DNA of 64,000 bases from Pseudomonas paralcaligenes (GCF_019655855.1 NZ_BPFX01000019.1:171160-235159); one strand, 5' to 3'; counted from the stretch's first letter, positions 1 to 10,606 are shown. Numbers and translations are program-made. The notes: generated from the letters alone by a model not told the origin.

Positions 1-2825
1 ACGGCGCGGTGATGCTCAAGGCCCTGGCCGGCGGCGGCGGACGCGGCATGCGCGCGGTCGCCAGCGCCGACGAGCTGGTCGAGGCCTACGCGCGCTGCCA
101 GTCCGAAGCGCAGACCGCCTTCGGCAACGGCGAGCTGTATGTCGAGCAACTGGTGCAGAACGCGCGCCACATCGAGGTGCAGGTGCTCGGCGACGGCAGC
201 GCCGTCAGCCACCTGTGGGAGCGCGACTGCAGCCTGCAGCGGCGCAACCAGAAGCTGGTGGAGATCGCCCCCAGCCCGGACCTGGACGGCGCCACCCGCG
301 AGGCGATCATCGCCTGCGCCCTGCGCCTGGCCGGCGAAGTAGGCTATCGCGGCATCGGCACCTTCGAATTCCTCCTCGACCTGGACCGTCCGGGCCGCTT
401 CTACTTCATGGAAGCCAACCCGCGGGTGCAGGTGGAGCACACCGTCACCGAGCAGGTCACCGGCGTCGACCTGCTGCACACCCAGCTGCGCCTGGCCGCC
501 GGCAACCGCCTGGCCGACCTCGGCCTGGACAGCCCACCGCCGCCGCAGGGCTGCGCCGTGCAGTTGCGCCTGAACCTGGAGACCCTGCAGGCCGACGGCA
601 GCGCCCGCCCCGCCGCCGGAGTGCTGAGCGCCTACCAGCCGCCCTCCGGCCCCGGCCTGCGGGTGGACGGCTACGGCTACGCCGGCTACCCGGTCAGCCC
701 GGCCTACGACTCGCTGCTGGCCAAGCTGATCACCACCGCGCCGGACTACCCGAGCGCCCTGCGCCGCACCTACCGCGCCCTGTGCGAATTCCGCCTGGAA
801 GGCGTGGCGAGCAACCTGCACCTGCTGCAGAACCTGCTGCAGCGTGATGAAGTCGCCGCCAACCGGGTCGACACCCGCTTCGTCGAACGCCACCTGGCCG
901 AGCTGCTGGCCGCCCGTGGCGAGGCCCACCCGCACCGCTACTTCAGCGGCGGCGGCGCGGCGGCGGATGCCCGCCGCGAGAGCGTCGACGCTCCACCCGG
1001 CACCGTCGCCCTGAACACGCCGAGCACCGGCGTGCTGGTCTGCCTGGAAGTCGCCGAGGGCGACGCCGTGGCCGCCGGCCAGACCCTGGCCGTGCTCGAG
1101 GCGATGAAGATGGAGTTCGAGGTGCGCGCCGAGCGCGGCGGCATCGTCCGCGCCCTGGCCGCGGCCCCCGGCGACGCCCTGGCCGAGGGCCAGGCCCTGC
1201 TGTTCCTCGAACCGGCCGAGGTGGACGGCGGCGCAGCACAGAACGAGCAGGCGGTCGACCTCGAACACATCCGCGCCGACCTGGCCGAGGTGCTGGAGCG
1301 CCATGAACGCCTGACCGACGCGCGCCGCCCCGAGGCGGTGGCCAAGCGGCGCAGGACCGGCCAGCGCACCACCCGCGAGAACCTCGCCGACCTGCTCGAC
1401 GAGGGCAGCTTCATCGAATACGGCGCCATGGCCCTGGCCGCCCAGCGCCGCCGGCGCAGCGCCGAGGAGCTGCTGGAGCTGAGCCCGGCCGACGGCCTGG
1501 TCGCCGGCATCGGCACGGTCGGCGCCGCGCAGTTCGGCGAGCAGGCCGCGCGCTGCATGGCCATCGCCTACGACTACACGGTGTTCGCCGGCACCCAGGG
1601 CGTGATGAACCACAAGAAGACCGACCGCATGCTCGGCCTGGCCGAGCAGTGGCGCCTGCCGCTGGTGCTGTTCGCCGAAGGCGGCGGCGGCCGGCCGGGC
1701 GATACCGATTTCGTCGGCGTGGCCGGGCTGGACTGCCACACCTTCGTCGGCCTGGCCCGGCTGTCCGGCCTGGTGCCGCTGGTCGGCGTGGTCTCCGGCC
1801 GCTGCTTCGCCGGCAACGCCGCCCTGCTCGGCTGCTGCGACGTGATCATCGCCACCCGCAACGCCAGCATCGGCATGGCCGGCCCGGCGATGATCGAGGG
1901 CGGCGGCCTGGGCAGCTACAAGCCCGAGGAAGTCGGCCCCACCGCCGTACAGGGCCCCAACGGGGTGATCGACGTGCTGGTGGAGGACGAGGCCGAGGCG
2001 GTGCGGGTGGCGAAACAGTACCTGTCCTACTTCCAGGGCTGGCTGGCGGACTGGCGCTGCGCCGACCAGCGCGAGCTGCGCCACCTGATCCCGGAGAACC
2101 GCCTGCGCGTCTACGACATCCGCCAGGTGATCGCCACCCTGGCCGACGAGGGCAGCGTGCTGGAACTGCGCCGCCAGTTCGCCCCCGGCCTGGTCACCGC
2201 GCTGATCCGCATCGAGGGCCAGCCGTTCGGCCTGATCGCCAACAACCCGGCGCACCTGGGCGGCGCCATCGACGCGGTGGCGGGCGACAAGGCCGCGCGC
2301 TTCATGCAGCTGTGCGAGGCCCATGACCTGCCCATCGTCTCGCTGTGCGACACGCCCGGCTTCATGGTCGGCCCGGAGGCGGAGAAGCAGGGCACGGTGC
2401 GCCACGTGTCGCGCATGTTCGTCACTGCCGCCAGCCTCAGCGTGCCATTCTTCACCCTGGTGCTGCGCAAGGGCTACGGCCTGGGCGCCCAGGCGATGGC
2501 CGCCGGCAGCTTCCACTCGCCGCTGTTCACCGCCGCCTGGCCCAGCGGCGAGTTCGGCGCCATGGGCCTGGAGGGCGCGGTGCGCCTGGGCTTCGCCAAG
2601 GAGCTGGCGGCCCAGCCGGACGACGCCGCGCGCCAGGCGCTGTTCGACAAGCTGGTCGGCAAGGCCTACGAACAGGGCAAGGCGCTGAACATGGCCAGCT
2701 ACCTGGAGATCGACGCCGTGATCGACCCGGCCGAGAGCCGCGCCTGGCTGCTGCGCGGACTCAACGCCGCGCCCAGACCGCCTGCCCGCGAGGGCAAGAA
2801 GCGGCCCTTCGTCGACACCTGGTAA
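1..2825 (+). CDS. Single-chain acyl-CoA carboxylase (biotin carboxylase, biotinyl and carboxyltransferase domains), 5' partial
   Basis: The reading frame is open through base 1, so the true start lies outside the window. The first visible residues are the glycine-rich ATP-grasp loop of biotin carboxylase ([12 protein letters not shown]), with the substrate-side motif [14 protein letters not shown] following near residue 138. A biotinyl domain follows, with the biotin-accepting lysine in EAMKME (codon at 1107-1109). The rest, from about residue 440 to 938, is a complete two-lobed carboxyltransferase of the AccD/PccB type. This domain order in one chain matches long-chain acyl-CoA carboxylases described from Mycobacterium avium and Rhodopseudomonas. 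The enzyme should carboxylate an acyl-CoA using bicarbonate and ATP; the acyl group cannot be read from sequence. It ends 12 bases before an epoxide-hydrolase-like gene, so the two probably share a transcript. Confidence 0.9.
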   Translation, partial: GAVMLKALAGGGGRGMRAVASADELVEAYARCQSEAQTAFGNGELYVEQLVQNARHIEVQVLGDGSAVSHLWERDCSLQRRNQKLVEIAPSPDLDGATREAIIACALRLAGEVGYRGIGTFEFLLDLDRPGRFYFMEANPRVQVEHTVTEQVTGVDLLHTQLRLAAGNRLADLGLDSPPPPQGCAVQLRLNLETLQADGSARPAAGVLSAYQPPSGPGLRVDGYGYAGYPVSPAYDSLLAKLITTAPDYPSALRRTYRALCEFRLEGVASNLHLLQNLLQRDEVAANRVDTRFVERHLAELLAARGEAHPHRYFSGGGAAADARRESVDAPPGTVALNTPSTGVLVCLEVAEGDAVAAGQTLAVLEAMKMEFEVRAERGGIVRALAAAPGDALAEGQALLFLEPAEVDGGAAQNEQAVDLEHIRADLAEVLERHERLTDARRPEAVAKRRRTGQRTTRENLADLLDEGSFIEYGAMALAAQRRRRSAEELLELSPADGLVAGIGTVGAAQFGEQAARCMAIAYDYTVFAGTQGVMNHKKTDRMLGLAEQWRLPLVLFAEGGGGRPGDTDFVGVAGLDCHTFVGLARLSGLVPLVGVVSGRCFAGNAALLGCCDVIIATRNASIGMAGPAMIEGGGLGSYKPEEVGPTAVQGPNGVIDVLVEDEAEAVRVAKQYLSYFQGWLADWRCADQRELRHLIPENRLRVYDIRQVIATLADEGSVLELRRQFAPGLVTALIRIEGQPFGLIANNPAHLGGAIDAVAGDKAARFMQLCEAHDLPIVSLCDTPGFMVGPEAEKQGTVRHVSRMFVTAASLSVPFFTLVLRKGYGLGAQAMAAGSFHSPLFTAAWPSGEFGAMGLEGAVRLGFAKELAAQPDDAARQALFDKLVGKAYEQGKALNMASYLEIDAVIDPAESRAWLLRGLNAAPRPPAREGKKRPFVDTW

Positions 2826-2837
2826 GGAGAGCATTTC

Positions 2838-3785
2838 ATGCAGATCGAACATCGGCTGCTGGCGGTCAACGGCATCGACCTCAGCCTCTACAGCGCGGGT
2901 CCCGAGAACGGCCGCCCGGTGTGGCTGCTGCACGGCTTCCCCGAGTGCTGGTACGCCTGGCACCCGCAGATCGAGGCGCTGGCCGCCGCCGGCTACCGGG
3001 TGCTGGCCCCGGAGATGCGCGGCTACGGGCAGAGCAGCGCGCCGGACGATCCCGCGTCCTACGACCTGATCACCCTGTGCGGCGACATCCAGGGCGCCAT
3101 GGACGCCCTCGGCCAGGATCGCGTCGCCGTGGTCGGCCACGACTGGGGCGCGCCGGTGGCCTGGCACCTGGCGCTGCTGGAGCCCGAGCGGGTGCAGGCG
3201 CTGGGCGCGCTGTCCGTGCCCTTCGGCGGCCGGCCCAGGCGGCCGGCCATCGAGATGATGCGCGAGGCCTACGCCGGGCGCTTCCACTACATCCTCTACT
3301 TCCAGCAGCCGGGGCTGGCCGAGGCCGAGCTGGACGCCGACATCGGCCGCAGCCTGCGCCTGCTGCTCGGCGGCCTGGAAGGCGCGCTGCTGCAGGACAA
3401 GCCGGCCGACGCCCGGCTGTTCGACAGAATGGGCGACCTGCCGCTGCCGGCCTGGTGCCCGCCCGAGCTGTTCACGGTGTACGAGCGCACCTTCGCCGGT
3501 CGCGGCTTCCACGGCGCGCTGAACTGGTACCGCAACTTCGAGCGCAACTGGCAGCGCACCGAGCCCCTGGCCGGGCTGCAGGTGGAGCAGCCGACCCTGT
3601 TCCTGCTCGGCGAGCGCGACCCGGTCGGCCGTTTCGAGGCGCCCACCCTCAAGCGCATGGCCGACAAGGTGCCGCGGCTGGAGCAGCACCTGCTGGCCGG
3701 CTGCGGCCACTGGCTGCAGAGCGAGGACGGCGCGCGGGTCAACGCCCTGCTGCTGGACTTCCTCGGCCGCCACTATGCCGCGTAG
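2838..3785 (+). CDS. Alpha/beta hydrolase, epoxide hydrolase-like
   Basis: A 315-residue soluble alpha/beta-hydrolase. HGFPE (32-36) is the oxyanion-hole motif. The nucleophile elbow is GHDWGA with Asp102, the aspartate typical of epoxide hydrolases and haloalkane dehalogenases rather than the serine of esterases. The catalytic acid is likely in GERDPVG and the histidine in GCGHW near the C-terminus. Tyrosines in YILYFQQPG and NWYRNF fit the lid tyrosines that activate the epoxide oxygen. These features favour an epoxide hydrolase; the substrate is unknown. An AGGAG ribosome site lies ahead of ATG 2838. It follows the carboxylase by 12 bases, suggesting a shared catabolic or lipid-modifying role. 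Confidence 0.82.
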   Translation: MQIEHRLLAVNGIDLSLYSAGPENGRPVWLLHGFPECWYAWHPQIEALAAAGYRVLAPEMRGYGQSSAPDDPASYDLITLCGDIQGAMDALGQDRVAVVGHDWGAPVAWHLALLEPERVQALGALSVPFGGRPRRPAIEMMREAYAGRFHYILYFQQPGLAEAELDADIGRSLRLLLGGLEGALLQDKPADARLFDRMGDLPLPAWCPPELFTVYERTFAGRGFHGALNWYRNFERNWQRTEPLAGLQVEQPTLFLLGERDPVGRFEAPTLKRMADKVPRLEQHLLAGCGHWLQSEDGARVNALLLDFLGRHYAA

Positions 3786-3904
3786 AGCACCGTGATCCGG
3801 GGCGGGGCCGTCCCGCCGTTCGATCCCGTTACAGGTCGTTTGGGCTGTTTCCAGCGCTTCAGGTAAACTGCCGCATCTTTTGTACGCCTATAACGATCCG
3901 CCTG

Positions 3905-5800
3905 ATGCCGACCACTTTCCACGAGATCCCCCGCGAGCGCCCTGCCACGCCCCTGCTCGACCGTGCGGACACCCCGGACGGCCTGCGCCGCCTGGCCGAG
4001 AGCGAGCTGGAAAGCCTCGCCGACGAGCTGCGCCAGTACCTGCTGTACAGCGTCGGCCAGACCGGCGGGCACTTCGGCGCCGGCCTCGGCGTGATCGAAC
4101 TGACCATCGCCCTGCACTACGTCTTCGACACCCCGGACGACCGCCTGGTGTGGGACGTGGGCCACCAGGCCTATCCGCACAAGATCCTCACCGGCCGCCG
4201 CGAGCGCATGGGCACCCTGCGCCAGAAGGACGGCCTGGCCGCATTCCCGCGGCGCAGCGAGAGCGAGTACGACACCTTCGGCGTCGGCCACTCCAGCACC
4301 AGCATCAGCGCGGCCCTGGGCATGGCCATCGCCGCCCGCATGCAGGGCAGCAGGCGCAAGGCGGTAGCGGTGATCGGCGACGGCGCGCTGACCGCCGGCA
4401 TGGCCTTCGAGGCGCTCAACCACGCCTCCGACGTCAAGGCCGACATGCTCGTGGTGCTCAACGACAACGACATGTCGATCTCCAAGAACGTCGGCGGCCT
4501 GTCCAACTACCTGGCCAAGATCCTCTCTAGCCGCACCTATTCGAGCATGCGCGAAGGCAGCAAGAAGATCCTCTCGCGCCTGCCCGGCGCCTGGGAGATC
4601 GCGCGCAAGACCGAGGAACACGCCAAGGGCATGCTGGTGCCCGGCACTCTGTTCGAGGAACTGGGCTGGAACTACATCGGCCCGATCGACGGCCACGACC
4701 TGCCGACCCTGCTCGCCACCCTGCGCAACATGCGCGACCTGGAGGGCCCGCAGTTCCTCCACGTGGTGACCAAGAAAGGCAAGGGCTTCGCCCCGGCCGA
4801 GGCCGACCCGATCGGCTACCACGCCATCACCAAGCTGGAGCCGATCAACGCCCCGGCCCAGCCGAAGAAGCCATCCGGGCCGAAGTACTCCAGCGTGTTC
4901 GGCCAGTGGCTGTGCGACATGGCCGAGCAGGACGAGCGCCTGGTCGGCATCACCCCGGCGATGAAGGAAGGCTCCGACCTGGTGGCCTTCGCCGAACGCT
5001 TCCCCGAGCGCTACTTCGACGTGGCCATCGCCGAGCAGCACGCGGTGACCCTGGCCGCCGGCCTGGCCTGCGACGGCGCCAAGCCGGTGGTGGCGATCTA
5101 CTCCACCTTCCTCCAGCGCGCCTACGACCAGCTGATCCACGACGTGGCGGTGCAGAACCTCGACGTGCTGTTCGCCATCGACCGCGCCGGCCTGGTCGGC
5201 GAGGACGGCCCGACCCACGCTGGCAGCTTCGACATCTCCTACCTGCGCTGCATCCCCGGCATGCTGATCGCCACACCCAGCGACGAGAACGAACTGCGCC
5301 TGCTGCTGAGCACCGGCTACCACTTCGCCGGCCCGGCCGCCGTGCGCTACCCGCGCGGCAGCGGCCCCAACGCGCCCATCGACCCGGCCCTGGAGCCGGT
5401 GGCGATCGGCAAGGCGGTGGTACGCCGTCGCGGCCAGCGGGTCGCCCTGCTGGCGTTCGGCGTGCAGCTGGCCGAGGCCCTGCGCGTCGGCGAGGTGCTC
5501 GACGCCACGGTGGTCGACATGCGCTTCGTCAAGCCGCTGGACGAAGCCTTGGTGCGTGAACTGGCCGGCAGCCATGAGCTGCTGGTGACCATCGAGGAAA
5601 ACGCCGTGATGGGCGGCGCCGGCTCGGCCGTCGGCGAATTCCTCGCCGCCGAGCGCATCGTCGGACCGTTGCTGCACCTCGGCCTGCCCGACGGCTACGT
5701 GGAACACGCCAAGCCGGCCGAGATGCTGGCCGAGTGCGGCCTGGACGCCCAGGGCATCGAGGCCGCGGTGCGTCGCCGCCTGGAACAGCTGCAAAGCTGA
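3905..5800 (+). CDS. dxs: 1-deoxy-D-xylulose-5-phosphate synthase
   Basis: A 631-residue thiamine-diphosphate enzyme that condenses pyruvate and glyceraldehyde 3-phosphate, the first step of the MEP isoprenoid pathway, also feeding thiamine and pyridoxal synthesis. The N-terminal domain contains the ThDP/metal motif beginning [16 protein letters not shown] and ending LNDND. The catalytic glutamate is in [10 protein letters not shown], and a transketolase C-terminal domain follows. Length matches the family. The open frame extends upstream to 2345 but the ATG at 3905 gives the usual N-terminus, so the earlier part is noise antisense to nothing real. In pseudomonads dxs usually follows xseB and ispA; here a hydrolase precedes it, with a 119-base gap that must hold its promoter. 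The downstream neighbour is a LysR gene. Confidence 0.96.
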   Translation: MPTTFHEIPRERPATPLLDRADTPDGLRRLAESELESLADELRQYLLYSVGQTGGHFGAGLGVIELTIALHYVFDTPDDRLVWDVGHQAYPHKILTGRRERMGTLRQKDGLAAFPRRSESEYDTFGVGHSSTSISAALGMAIAARMQGSRRKAVAVIGDGALTAGMAFEALNHASDVKADMLVVLNDNDMSISKNVGGLSNYLAKILSSRTYSSMREGSKKILSRLPGAWEIARKTEEHAKGMLVPGTLFEELGWNYIGPIDGHDLPTLLATLRNMRDLEGPQFLHVVTKKGKGFAPAEADPIGYHAITKLEPINAPAQPKKPSGPKYSSVFGQWLCDMAEQDERLVGITPAMKEGSDLVAFAERFPERYFDVAIAEQHAVTLAAGLACDGAKPVVAIYSTFLQRAYDQLIHDVAVQNLDVLFAIDRAGLVGEDGPTHAGSFDISYLRCIPGMLIATPSDENELRLLLSTGYHFAGPAAVRYPRGSGPNAPIDPALEPVAIGKAVVRRRGQRVALLAFGVQLAEALRVGEVLDATVVDMRFVKPLDEALVRELAGSHELLVTIEENAVMGGAGSAVGEFLAAERIVGPLLHLGLPDGYVEHAKPAEMLAECGLDAQGIEAAVRRRLEQLQS

Positions 5801-5849
5801 GACCGGCCGGCGTCATCCGCGGCCCCGGCCCGTACGGAGCGGATGCGCC

Positions 5850-6761
5850 ATGGACATCAAGCAGCTCAAGTTTCTCGTCGCCCTCGAGCGGACCCGTCAC
5901 TTCGGCCTGGCCGCGACCGACTGCCACGTCACCCAGCCGACCCTGTCCATGCGCCTGCGCGACCTGGAGGACGAGCTGGGCCTGGAGCTGATTCGGCGCA
6001 ACCAGCGCTTCCTCGGTTTCACCCCGGCCGGCGAGCGCATTCTGGCCTGGGCCCACAACCTGCTGGACGCGGAAGCCGGCCTCTACGCCGAGGCGGCGGC
6101 CTGCCGCGGGCAACTGGTCGGCACCCTGCGCCTCGGCGTGGTGCCGCTGGCCGGGCTGGACCCCATCCGCCTGGTCGAACTGCTGTTCGCCAGCCATCCG
6201 CAGATGCGCTTCCAGCTGTTCGCCCTGAGCAGCGAGCAGATCCTCGAACAGCTCACCCGCAACCAGCTGGACCTCGGCCTGGCCTACATCGAGCGCCTCG
6301 CCACCCACGAGCACTTCACGGTGCACAGCCTGGAGCCCACCGCCATGGGTCTGCTCCACGACACCCGGCATTTCCGCTTCGACCCCGCCGGCCTGGGCTG
6401 GCAGGCGGTCGCCGAACTGCCCCTGGGGCTGCTCTCGGCCGGCATGCACTTTCGCCAGTCGATCGACCACGCCTTCCGCCAGCGCGCCCTCAAGCCGCAG
6501 CTGCGGCTGGAGACCGACTCGATCTTCCACCTGCTGCAGGCGGTCGGCGCAGGCCTGTGCTGCGGGGTGGTGCCGCTGGACGCCTCGCTCCAGGCCCACG
6601 ACGAGCACCTGCACCTGGTGCCCATCGAGGACGCCCACACCCTCGCCCCGCTGAGCCTGATCATGGCCCGCGGCGCGGCGCGCTCGCCGCTGGCGGAAGC
6701 CTGCTTCGAGGACATCCGGGCGAACTTCGCCCGGGCGCTGCGGAACGCCCCGCCACGATAG
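5850..6761 (+). CDS. LysR-family transcriptional regulator
   Basis: A 303-residue protein with an N-terminal winged helix-turn-helix (about residues 3-62; CHVTQPTLSMRLRDLE is the recognition helix region) and a type 2 periplasmic-binding-like effector domain (about 90-295). It lies 49 bases downstream of dxs on the same strand and upstream of the cobalamin riboswitch, so it may be cotranscribed with dxs. LysR proteins usually control a divergent neighbour, but no divergent gene is present here, so its target is not apparent. The effector cannot be named. Confidence 0.9.
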   Translation: MDIKQLKFLVALERTRHFGLAATDCHVTQPTLSMRLRDLEDELGLELIRRNQRFLGFTPAGERILAWAHNLLDAEAGLYAEAAACRGQLVGTLRLGVVPLAGLDPIRLVELLFASHPQMRFQLFALSSEQILEQLTRNQLDLGLAYIERLATHEHFTVHSLEPTAMGLLHDTRHFRFDPAGLGWQAVAELPLGLLSAGMHFRQSIDHAFRQRALKPQLRLETDSIFHLLQAVGAGLCCGVVPLDASLQAHDEHLHLVPIEDAHTLAPLSLIMARGAARSPLAEACFEDIRANFARALRNAPPR

Positions 6762-6802
6762 CCCTTGAATTGACAGGACCAAGCGCTTAAGGTCGCGCGC
6801 AC

Positions 6803-7009
6803 CCATCCAGGTGTGCCGGACGGAGCCCCTCGGCCTCGTCGCCACGGCATTAAACGGGAAGCCGGTGCGTTCCCTGCGAACCATCCCGGCGCTGCCCCCG
6901 CAACGGTAATCGACCCCGATCGCTGATCGGCGTCCGCTCGAAGCCACTGTGCCCAGGCACGGGAAGGCGGGCGGATGGGAGTCGAGAGCCCGGATACCGG
7001 CCTGCATGG
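6803..7009 (+). promoter_or_regulatory. Cobalamin (adenosylcobalamin) riboswitch upstream of btuB
   Basis: The element shows the conserved cobalamin core. It has CGGGAAGCCGGTGCG near 6855, GCTGCCCCCGCAACGGTAA near 6891, CCACTGT...GGGAAGG near 6944-6966, and the B12 box GAGAGCCCGGATACCGGCC near 6984-7002. The closing P1 helix can be drawn between CCAT/CAGG at 6803-6811 and CCTG/ATGG at 7001-7009. Downstream, TCCTC (7075-7079) can pair with the GAGGA ribosome site (7096-7100), while GGAGGGC (7026-7032) can pair with GCCCTCC (7071-7077). The two pairings are mutually exclusive, which suggests translational control; this folding is inferred by eye. Confidence 0.93.
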
Positions 7010-7104
7010 TGACCACTGGTGTTGCGGAGGGCGGCACCATCAGGTGCGGCCGCCCGCCACGCCTGCTCCTGCCCTCCTCGAAAGCCTGACCTTTTGAGGA
7101 ACCG

Positions 7105-9015
7105 ATGATGAAGATTTCCCGTCTCGCCCTGGCCGTGGCACTCGCCCCCGGCCTGACACTCGCCGACGACCTGCCCCTGGACCAGGCGCTGAAACTGTCC
7201 GACACCGTGGTCACCGCCAACCGCGAGGCCCAGCCTCGCGGCGAGAGCAGCGCGGCGGTCAGCGTGTTCACCCGCGAAGACATCGAGCGCCTGCGCCCCG
7301 CCAGCGTGGGCGAACTGCTGTCGCGCGTGCCCGGCGTGCAGGTGGTGCGCAACGGCGGTCGCGGCGCCAACACCAGCCTGTTCATCCGCGGCACCAGCAA
7401 CGCCCAGAGCCTGCTGCTGATCGACGGCGTGCGTGTCGGCTCGGTCTCCGCCGGCGGCGCGGCGCTGCAGCACTTGAGCATCGAGCAGATCGAGCGGGTC
7501 GAGGTGCTGCGCGGTTCGCGCTCGGCCCTGTACGGCGCGGACGCCCTCGGCGGCGTGGTGCAGATCTTCACCCGCCGCGGCGAGAGCCAGGGCATCCACC
7601 CCCAGCTGCGCCTGGCCGGCGGTAGCGACGGCACCTGGGAACGCAGCCTGGGCGTGTCCGGCGGCGACGGGCGCACCCGCTACAACCTCACCGGCAGCCT
7701 GGTGGAAACCGACGGCATCGACCGCACCGGCCTGTCCTTCGACAGCGACCGTGACCACGACGCCTACCGCAACCGCAGCTTCGGCCTGAACCTGTCGCAT
7801 GCCGTCAGCGACGTCCTGGAAATCGGCCTCAGCGCCGTGGACCAGCGCGGCAAGAGCGAGTACGACAACCCCTACGGCCGCTTCGACACCACCACCTACG
7901 AGACCTTCCCGGCCCAGCCGTGGAGCGAATTCAGCCTGAGCAGCATGGCGGCCTACGCGGACGCGAAGCTCGGCGACAACTGGAACAGCCGCCTGGAGCT
8001 GGGCCACAGCGAAGACCGCCAGGAAGACCTCGACAAGCTCTACCCGGGCAGCGACGTGTTCAACACCTACCGCGACTCCACCACCTGGCTGAACACCGTG
8101 GAACTGGGCAACGGCCACCAGCTGCGCGCCGGCCTCGACTACCTGAAGGACAAGCTGCACAGCGCCACCGCGTACAGCGAGGAGAGCCGCTGGAACCAGG
8201 CGCTGTTCGTGCAGCACGGCTACCGTGGCGAGCACTTCTCCACCGAGATCGGCCTACGCCACGACAAGAACGAGCAGTTCGGCAGCGAGAACACCTGGAA
8301 CGCCGCGCTGACCCTGCCGCTGAACAGCGCCAACGAGCTGGTGCTGTCCTATGCCGAAGGCTTCCGCGTGCCCACCTTCAACGACCTCTACGGCCCGGAC
8401 AGCTGGGGCGCCAACCCGGACCTCGACCCCGAGCGCTCGAAAAGCGTCGAGCTGCAGTGGCGCAGCCAGCTGGCGGAAGGCACCCGCCTGGAAGCCTCGC
8501 TGTACCGCACCGACATCCGCGACCTGATCACCTACGTCTGGGACCCGATGACCTACATCGGCCGCAACTACAACGTCGACGAGGCGCGCATCAACGGCTT
8601 CGAGGCGAGCCTGCAACAGGACCTGTTCGGCTGGCGCGGCAACCTGGCGCTGAGCATCATCGACCCACGCGACCGCGACAGCGGCCACACCCTGGCGCGC
8701 CGCGCCAAGCGCAGCCTGAGCCTGGACCTGGACCGCGACATCGGTGCCTTCGCCGTGGGCGCCAGCTGGCAGCTGTTCAGCCAGCGCTACGACGACGTGG
8801 CCAACCAGCGCGAGATTCCCGGCTACGGCGTGCTCGACCTGCGCGGCAGCTGGAAGGCCAGCGACGAACTGGCCCTCGACCTCAAGCTGGCCAACGTGCT
8901 GGACAAGGGCTACAGCAACGCCCTGTACCAGCTCGCCGGCGACTACCGCTACTACGGCTACCAGGAACCCCCGCGCAGCCTGATGCTGGGCGTGACCTGG
9001 AGTCCGAAGCTGTAA
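7105..9015 (+). CDS. btuB: TonB-dependent vitamin B12 receptor (BtuB type)
   Basis: A 636-residue outer-membrane receptor. The first 20 residues form a signal peptide ending near LTLA. It is followed by a TonB box-like SDTVVTAN and a plug domain (VGELLSRVPGV, FIRGTSNAQSLLLIDG, VEVLRGSRSALYGADALGG). A 22-strand-type beta-barrel follows, ending in an aromatic-rich C-terminus (LGVTWSPKL). The cobalamin riboswitch directly upstream and the BtuF homologue immediately beyond it, convergent on the other strand, support vitamin B12 or another corrinoid as ligand. The GAGGA site precedes tandem ATGs at 7105 and 7108; the first is used here. Confidence 0.92.
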   Translation: MMKISRLALAVALAPGLTLADDLPLDQALKLSDTVVTANREAQPRGESSAAVSVFTREDIERLRPASVGELLSRVPGVQVVRNGGRGANTSLFIRGTSNAQSLLLIDGVRVGSVSAGGAALQHLSIEQIERVEVLRGSRSALYGADALGGVVQIFTRRGESQGIHPQLRLAGGSDGTWERSLGVSGGDGRTRYNLTGSLVETDGIDRTGLSFDSDRDHDAYRNRSFGLNLSHAVSDVLEIGLSAVDQRGKSEYDNPYGRFDTTTYETFPAQPWSEFSLSSMAAYADAKLGDNWNSRLELGHSEDRQEDLDKLYPGSDVFNTYRDSTTWLNTVELGNGHQLRAGLDYLKDKLHSATAYSEESRWNQALFVQHGYRGEHFSTEIGLRHDKNEQFGSENTWNAALTLPLNSANELVLSYAEGFRVPTFNDLYGPDSWGANPDLDPERSKSVELQWRSQLAEGTRLEASLYRTDIRDLITYVWDPMTYIGRNYNVDEARINGFEASLQQDLFGWRGNLALSIIDPRDRDSGHTLARRAKRSLSLDLDRDIGAFAVGASWQLFSQRYDDVANQREIPGYGVLDLRGSWKASDELALDLKLANVLDKGYSNALYQLAGDYRYYGYQEPPRSLMLGVTWSPKL

Positions 9016-9074
9016 ATCCTCGCCAGAGAGGAATGCGAAAGGCCCCACGATGGGCAATGCCTGTCGGTCAAGAG

Positions 9075-9113
9075 AAACGCCGTGATTCCCCTACTGGATC
9101 ACGGCGTTTTTCC
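9075..9113 (+). terminator. Rho-independent terminator after btuB
   Basis: A perfect 12-base stem, AAACGCCGTGAT (9075-9086) pairing with ATCACGGCGTTT (9098-9109), followed by a T run. It lies 60 bases past the btuB stop. Confidence 0.9.
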
Positions 9114-9209
9114 TTGGCTATGCCCGAGTCGGCTGTGGCGAACAGACTCGGCCTTCGTGGAAGTGGCTAGGCGGCATTCCGATGGCTATGAACCCGTTAA
9201 TTCTGCTCT

Positions 9210-9258
9210 TGTGGGAGCGGCCTCGGCCGCGAAATTCGCGGACAAGTCCGCTCCCACA
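9210..9258. repeat. REP-like palindrome (TGTGGGAGCGG family)
   Basis: TGTGGGAGCGG (9210-9220) is mirrored by CCGCTCCCACA (9248-9258) with a second internal palindrome (CCGCGAA...TTCGCGG) between. This is the form of repetitive extragenic palindromes common in Pseudomonas. The stretch 9016-9393 between convergent btuB and btuF has no credible gene and consists of the terminator, this repeat, and the one at 9342-9384. Confidence 0.8.
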
Positions 9259-9341
9259 GGGTCAATGGCGCTCGCCAACCATGGGAAACGCCTTGAATGA
9301 CAGGCGCCCCCCAGGATGGGGCCTTTTGTTCATGTGCAATG

Positions 9342-9384
9342 CGCGGGTTTCACCCGACCTAACGTAGGGCGGGTGAAACCCGCG
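9342..9384. repeat. Dispersed palindrome, GTAGGGCGGGTGAAACCCGCG family, copy 1
   Basis: CGCGGGTTTCACCC (9342-9355) is the exact reverse complement of GGGTGAAACCCGCG (9371-9384). Related copies or half copies occur near 31441, 40194-40244 and 41089-41110. It lies 9 bases past the btuF stop and could act as a transcription end or RNA-stability element. Confidence 0.8.
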
Positions 9385-9393
9385 TGATTCTTG

Positions 9394-10194
9394 CTACCTG
9401 GCCCGCGCCAGCAGCTCGCACAGCTTCCCGGTGGCTTCCAGCATCTGGAAGCTGGGGCGTTCGATACCCTTGTCCGGTACCGGCCAGAGCTGGTCCAGGC
9501 GCACCGCCGCCAGCTGCGGCCAGGCGCGCCAGTGCTCCAGTTCGGCGCCGCTGCCGCCCAGGATCACCCGCGGCGAACGGGCCAGCACCGCCTCGACGCC
9601 GATCTGCGGCGCCGGCATCCGCAGATCGTCGAACACGTTGCGCGCCCCGCACACGCTCAGGGCGTCGCCGATGATCTGCCCGGCGCCCACGGTGTACAGC
9701 GGCTGGTGCCAGATCTGGTAGAACACCGGCAGCGCAGGCTCGCGGTGGTAGCGGGCGCGCAGCCCGGCCATGCCCTGGCGGAAGCCGTCGCGCAGCTCAC
9801 GGCCACGCTCGGCGCGCCCCATCCGTTCGCCGAGTTCGGCGAACAGCTCGGCGAGCTGCTGCAGATCGCGGGGATCGCCGAAGTAGAGGGGAATGCCCAT
9901 GTCGTCGAGCTGGCGGCGCTGGGCGTCGGGCAGGCTGCCGGGCGTCAGCAGCAGCAGGTCGGGCTTGAGGCTGAGCAGGGTTTCCAGCTCCAGGGTACCG
10001 AAGCGCCCCACCGAAGCCACTTCAGCCAGTTCCGCCGGCCGCTCGCCGCCTTCCAGCAGGCCCACCAGGCGATCCTGGGCGCCCAGTTCGACGACGATTT
10101 CCGACATCGACGGCGCCAGGCTGACCACCCGCTCGGCCGCCACCAGCGGCTGGCAGGCCAGGAGCAGGCAGGCGAGCAGCAGTGGTCTAGCCAA
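9394..10194 (-). CDS. btuF: Cobalamin-binding periplasmic protein (BtuF type)
   Basis: A 266-residue class III substrate-binding protein. The N-terminal signal peptide is about 20 residues (ending PLVAA). It has the family opening VVSLAPSMSEIVVELGAQDRLVG and the ligand-domain motifs SLKPDLLLL and YTVGAGQIIGDALSVCGARNVF. These belong to the ABC substrate-binding family for B12 and siderophores; position beside the riboswitch-controlled receptor favours B12. No ABC permease or ATPase is in the window, so it must work with transporter parts encoded elsewhere. The start overlaps the end of the preceding membrane-protein gene by 8 bases, so it is translated from the ribA transcript. Confidence 0.87.
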   Translation of the reverse strand: MARPLLLACLLLACQPLVAAERVVSLAPSMSEIVVELGAQDRLVGLLEGGERPAELAEVASVGRFGTLELETLLSLKPDLLLLTPGSLPDAQRRQLDDMGIPLYFGDPRDLQQLAELFAELGERMGRAERGRELRDGFRQGMAGLRARYHREPALPVFYQIWHQPLYTVGAGQIIGDALSVCGARNVFDDLRMPAPQIGVEAVLARSPRVILGGSGAELEHWRAWPQLAAVRLDQLWPVPDKGIERPSFQMLEATGKLCELLARAR

Positions 10195-10606
10195 GCTGGC
10201 GCGGGATGCGATACAGGCAGAACAGCACCACGCTGCTCATGGCCAGGAGGATCAGGGCAACGGCGTTGAGCCCGCTGAACAGCGCCAGGGCGGCGATCCA
10301 GGCCGGCAGGCCGGCACCGAGGAACCCCTTGCGTCGCTGCCGGGCCAGCTCCAGCCAGGCCTCGCGCTCGTGCTCGCCGTCCAGCGCCGCCTGGGTGGCG
10401 ATCAGGGCGCGCTTGTAGCCGGAAAACAGCGGCAGGCTGACGAACATCGACGCCATGCCGGCGATGAACAGCGGCATCTCCAGCACGCTGCCGAGCGCCT
10501 GGCTACCGCCGAACAGCAGGTTGAGAAGGAACAGCGGACCGAGGGCGAAACCGAGCCAGCGCCACCATTCCAGGGCGAGCCGGCGACGCACCTCGGCGCG
10601 GGTCAT
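10187..10606 (-). CDS. Small membrane protein of unknown function
   Basis: A 139-residue protein with four hydrophobic segments arranged as two hairpins ([64 protein letters not shown]). I do not recognise a functional family. The open frame runs further upstream to 11251, but that part is the shadow of ribA. The ATG at 10606 overlaps the ribA stop (ATGA), the normal sign of translational coupling. Between ribA and btuF, it may be an uncharacterised membrane protein conserved at this place in pseudomonads. Confidence 0.78.
   Translation of the reverse strand: MTRAEVRRRLALEWWRWLGFALGPLFLLNLLFGGSQALGSVLEMPLFIAGMASMFVSLPLFSGYKRALIATQAALDGEHEREAWLELARQRRKGFLGAGLPAWIAALALFSGLNAVALILLAMSSVVLFCLYRIPRQLG

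Noticed and set aside
3773..5794. 673-codon minus-strand open frame
   Set aside because: Mirror frame of dxs, whose ThDP motifs are clear on the plus strand.
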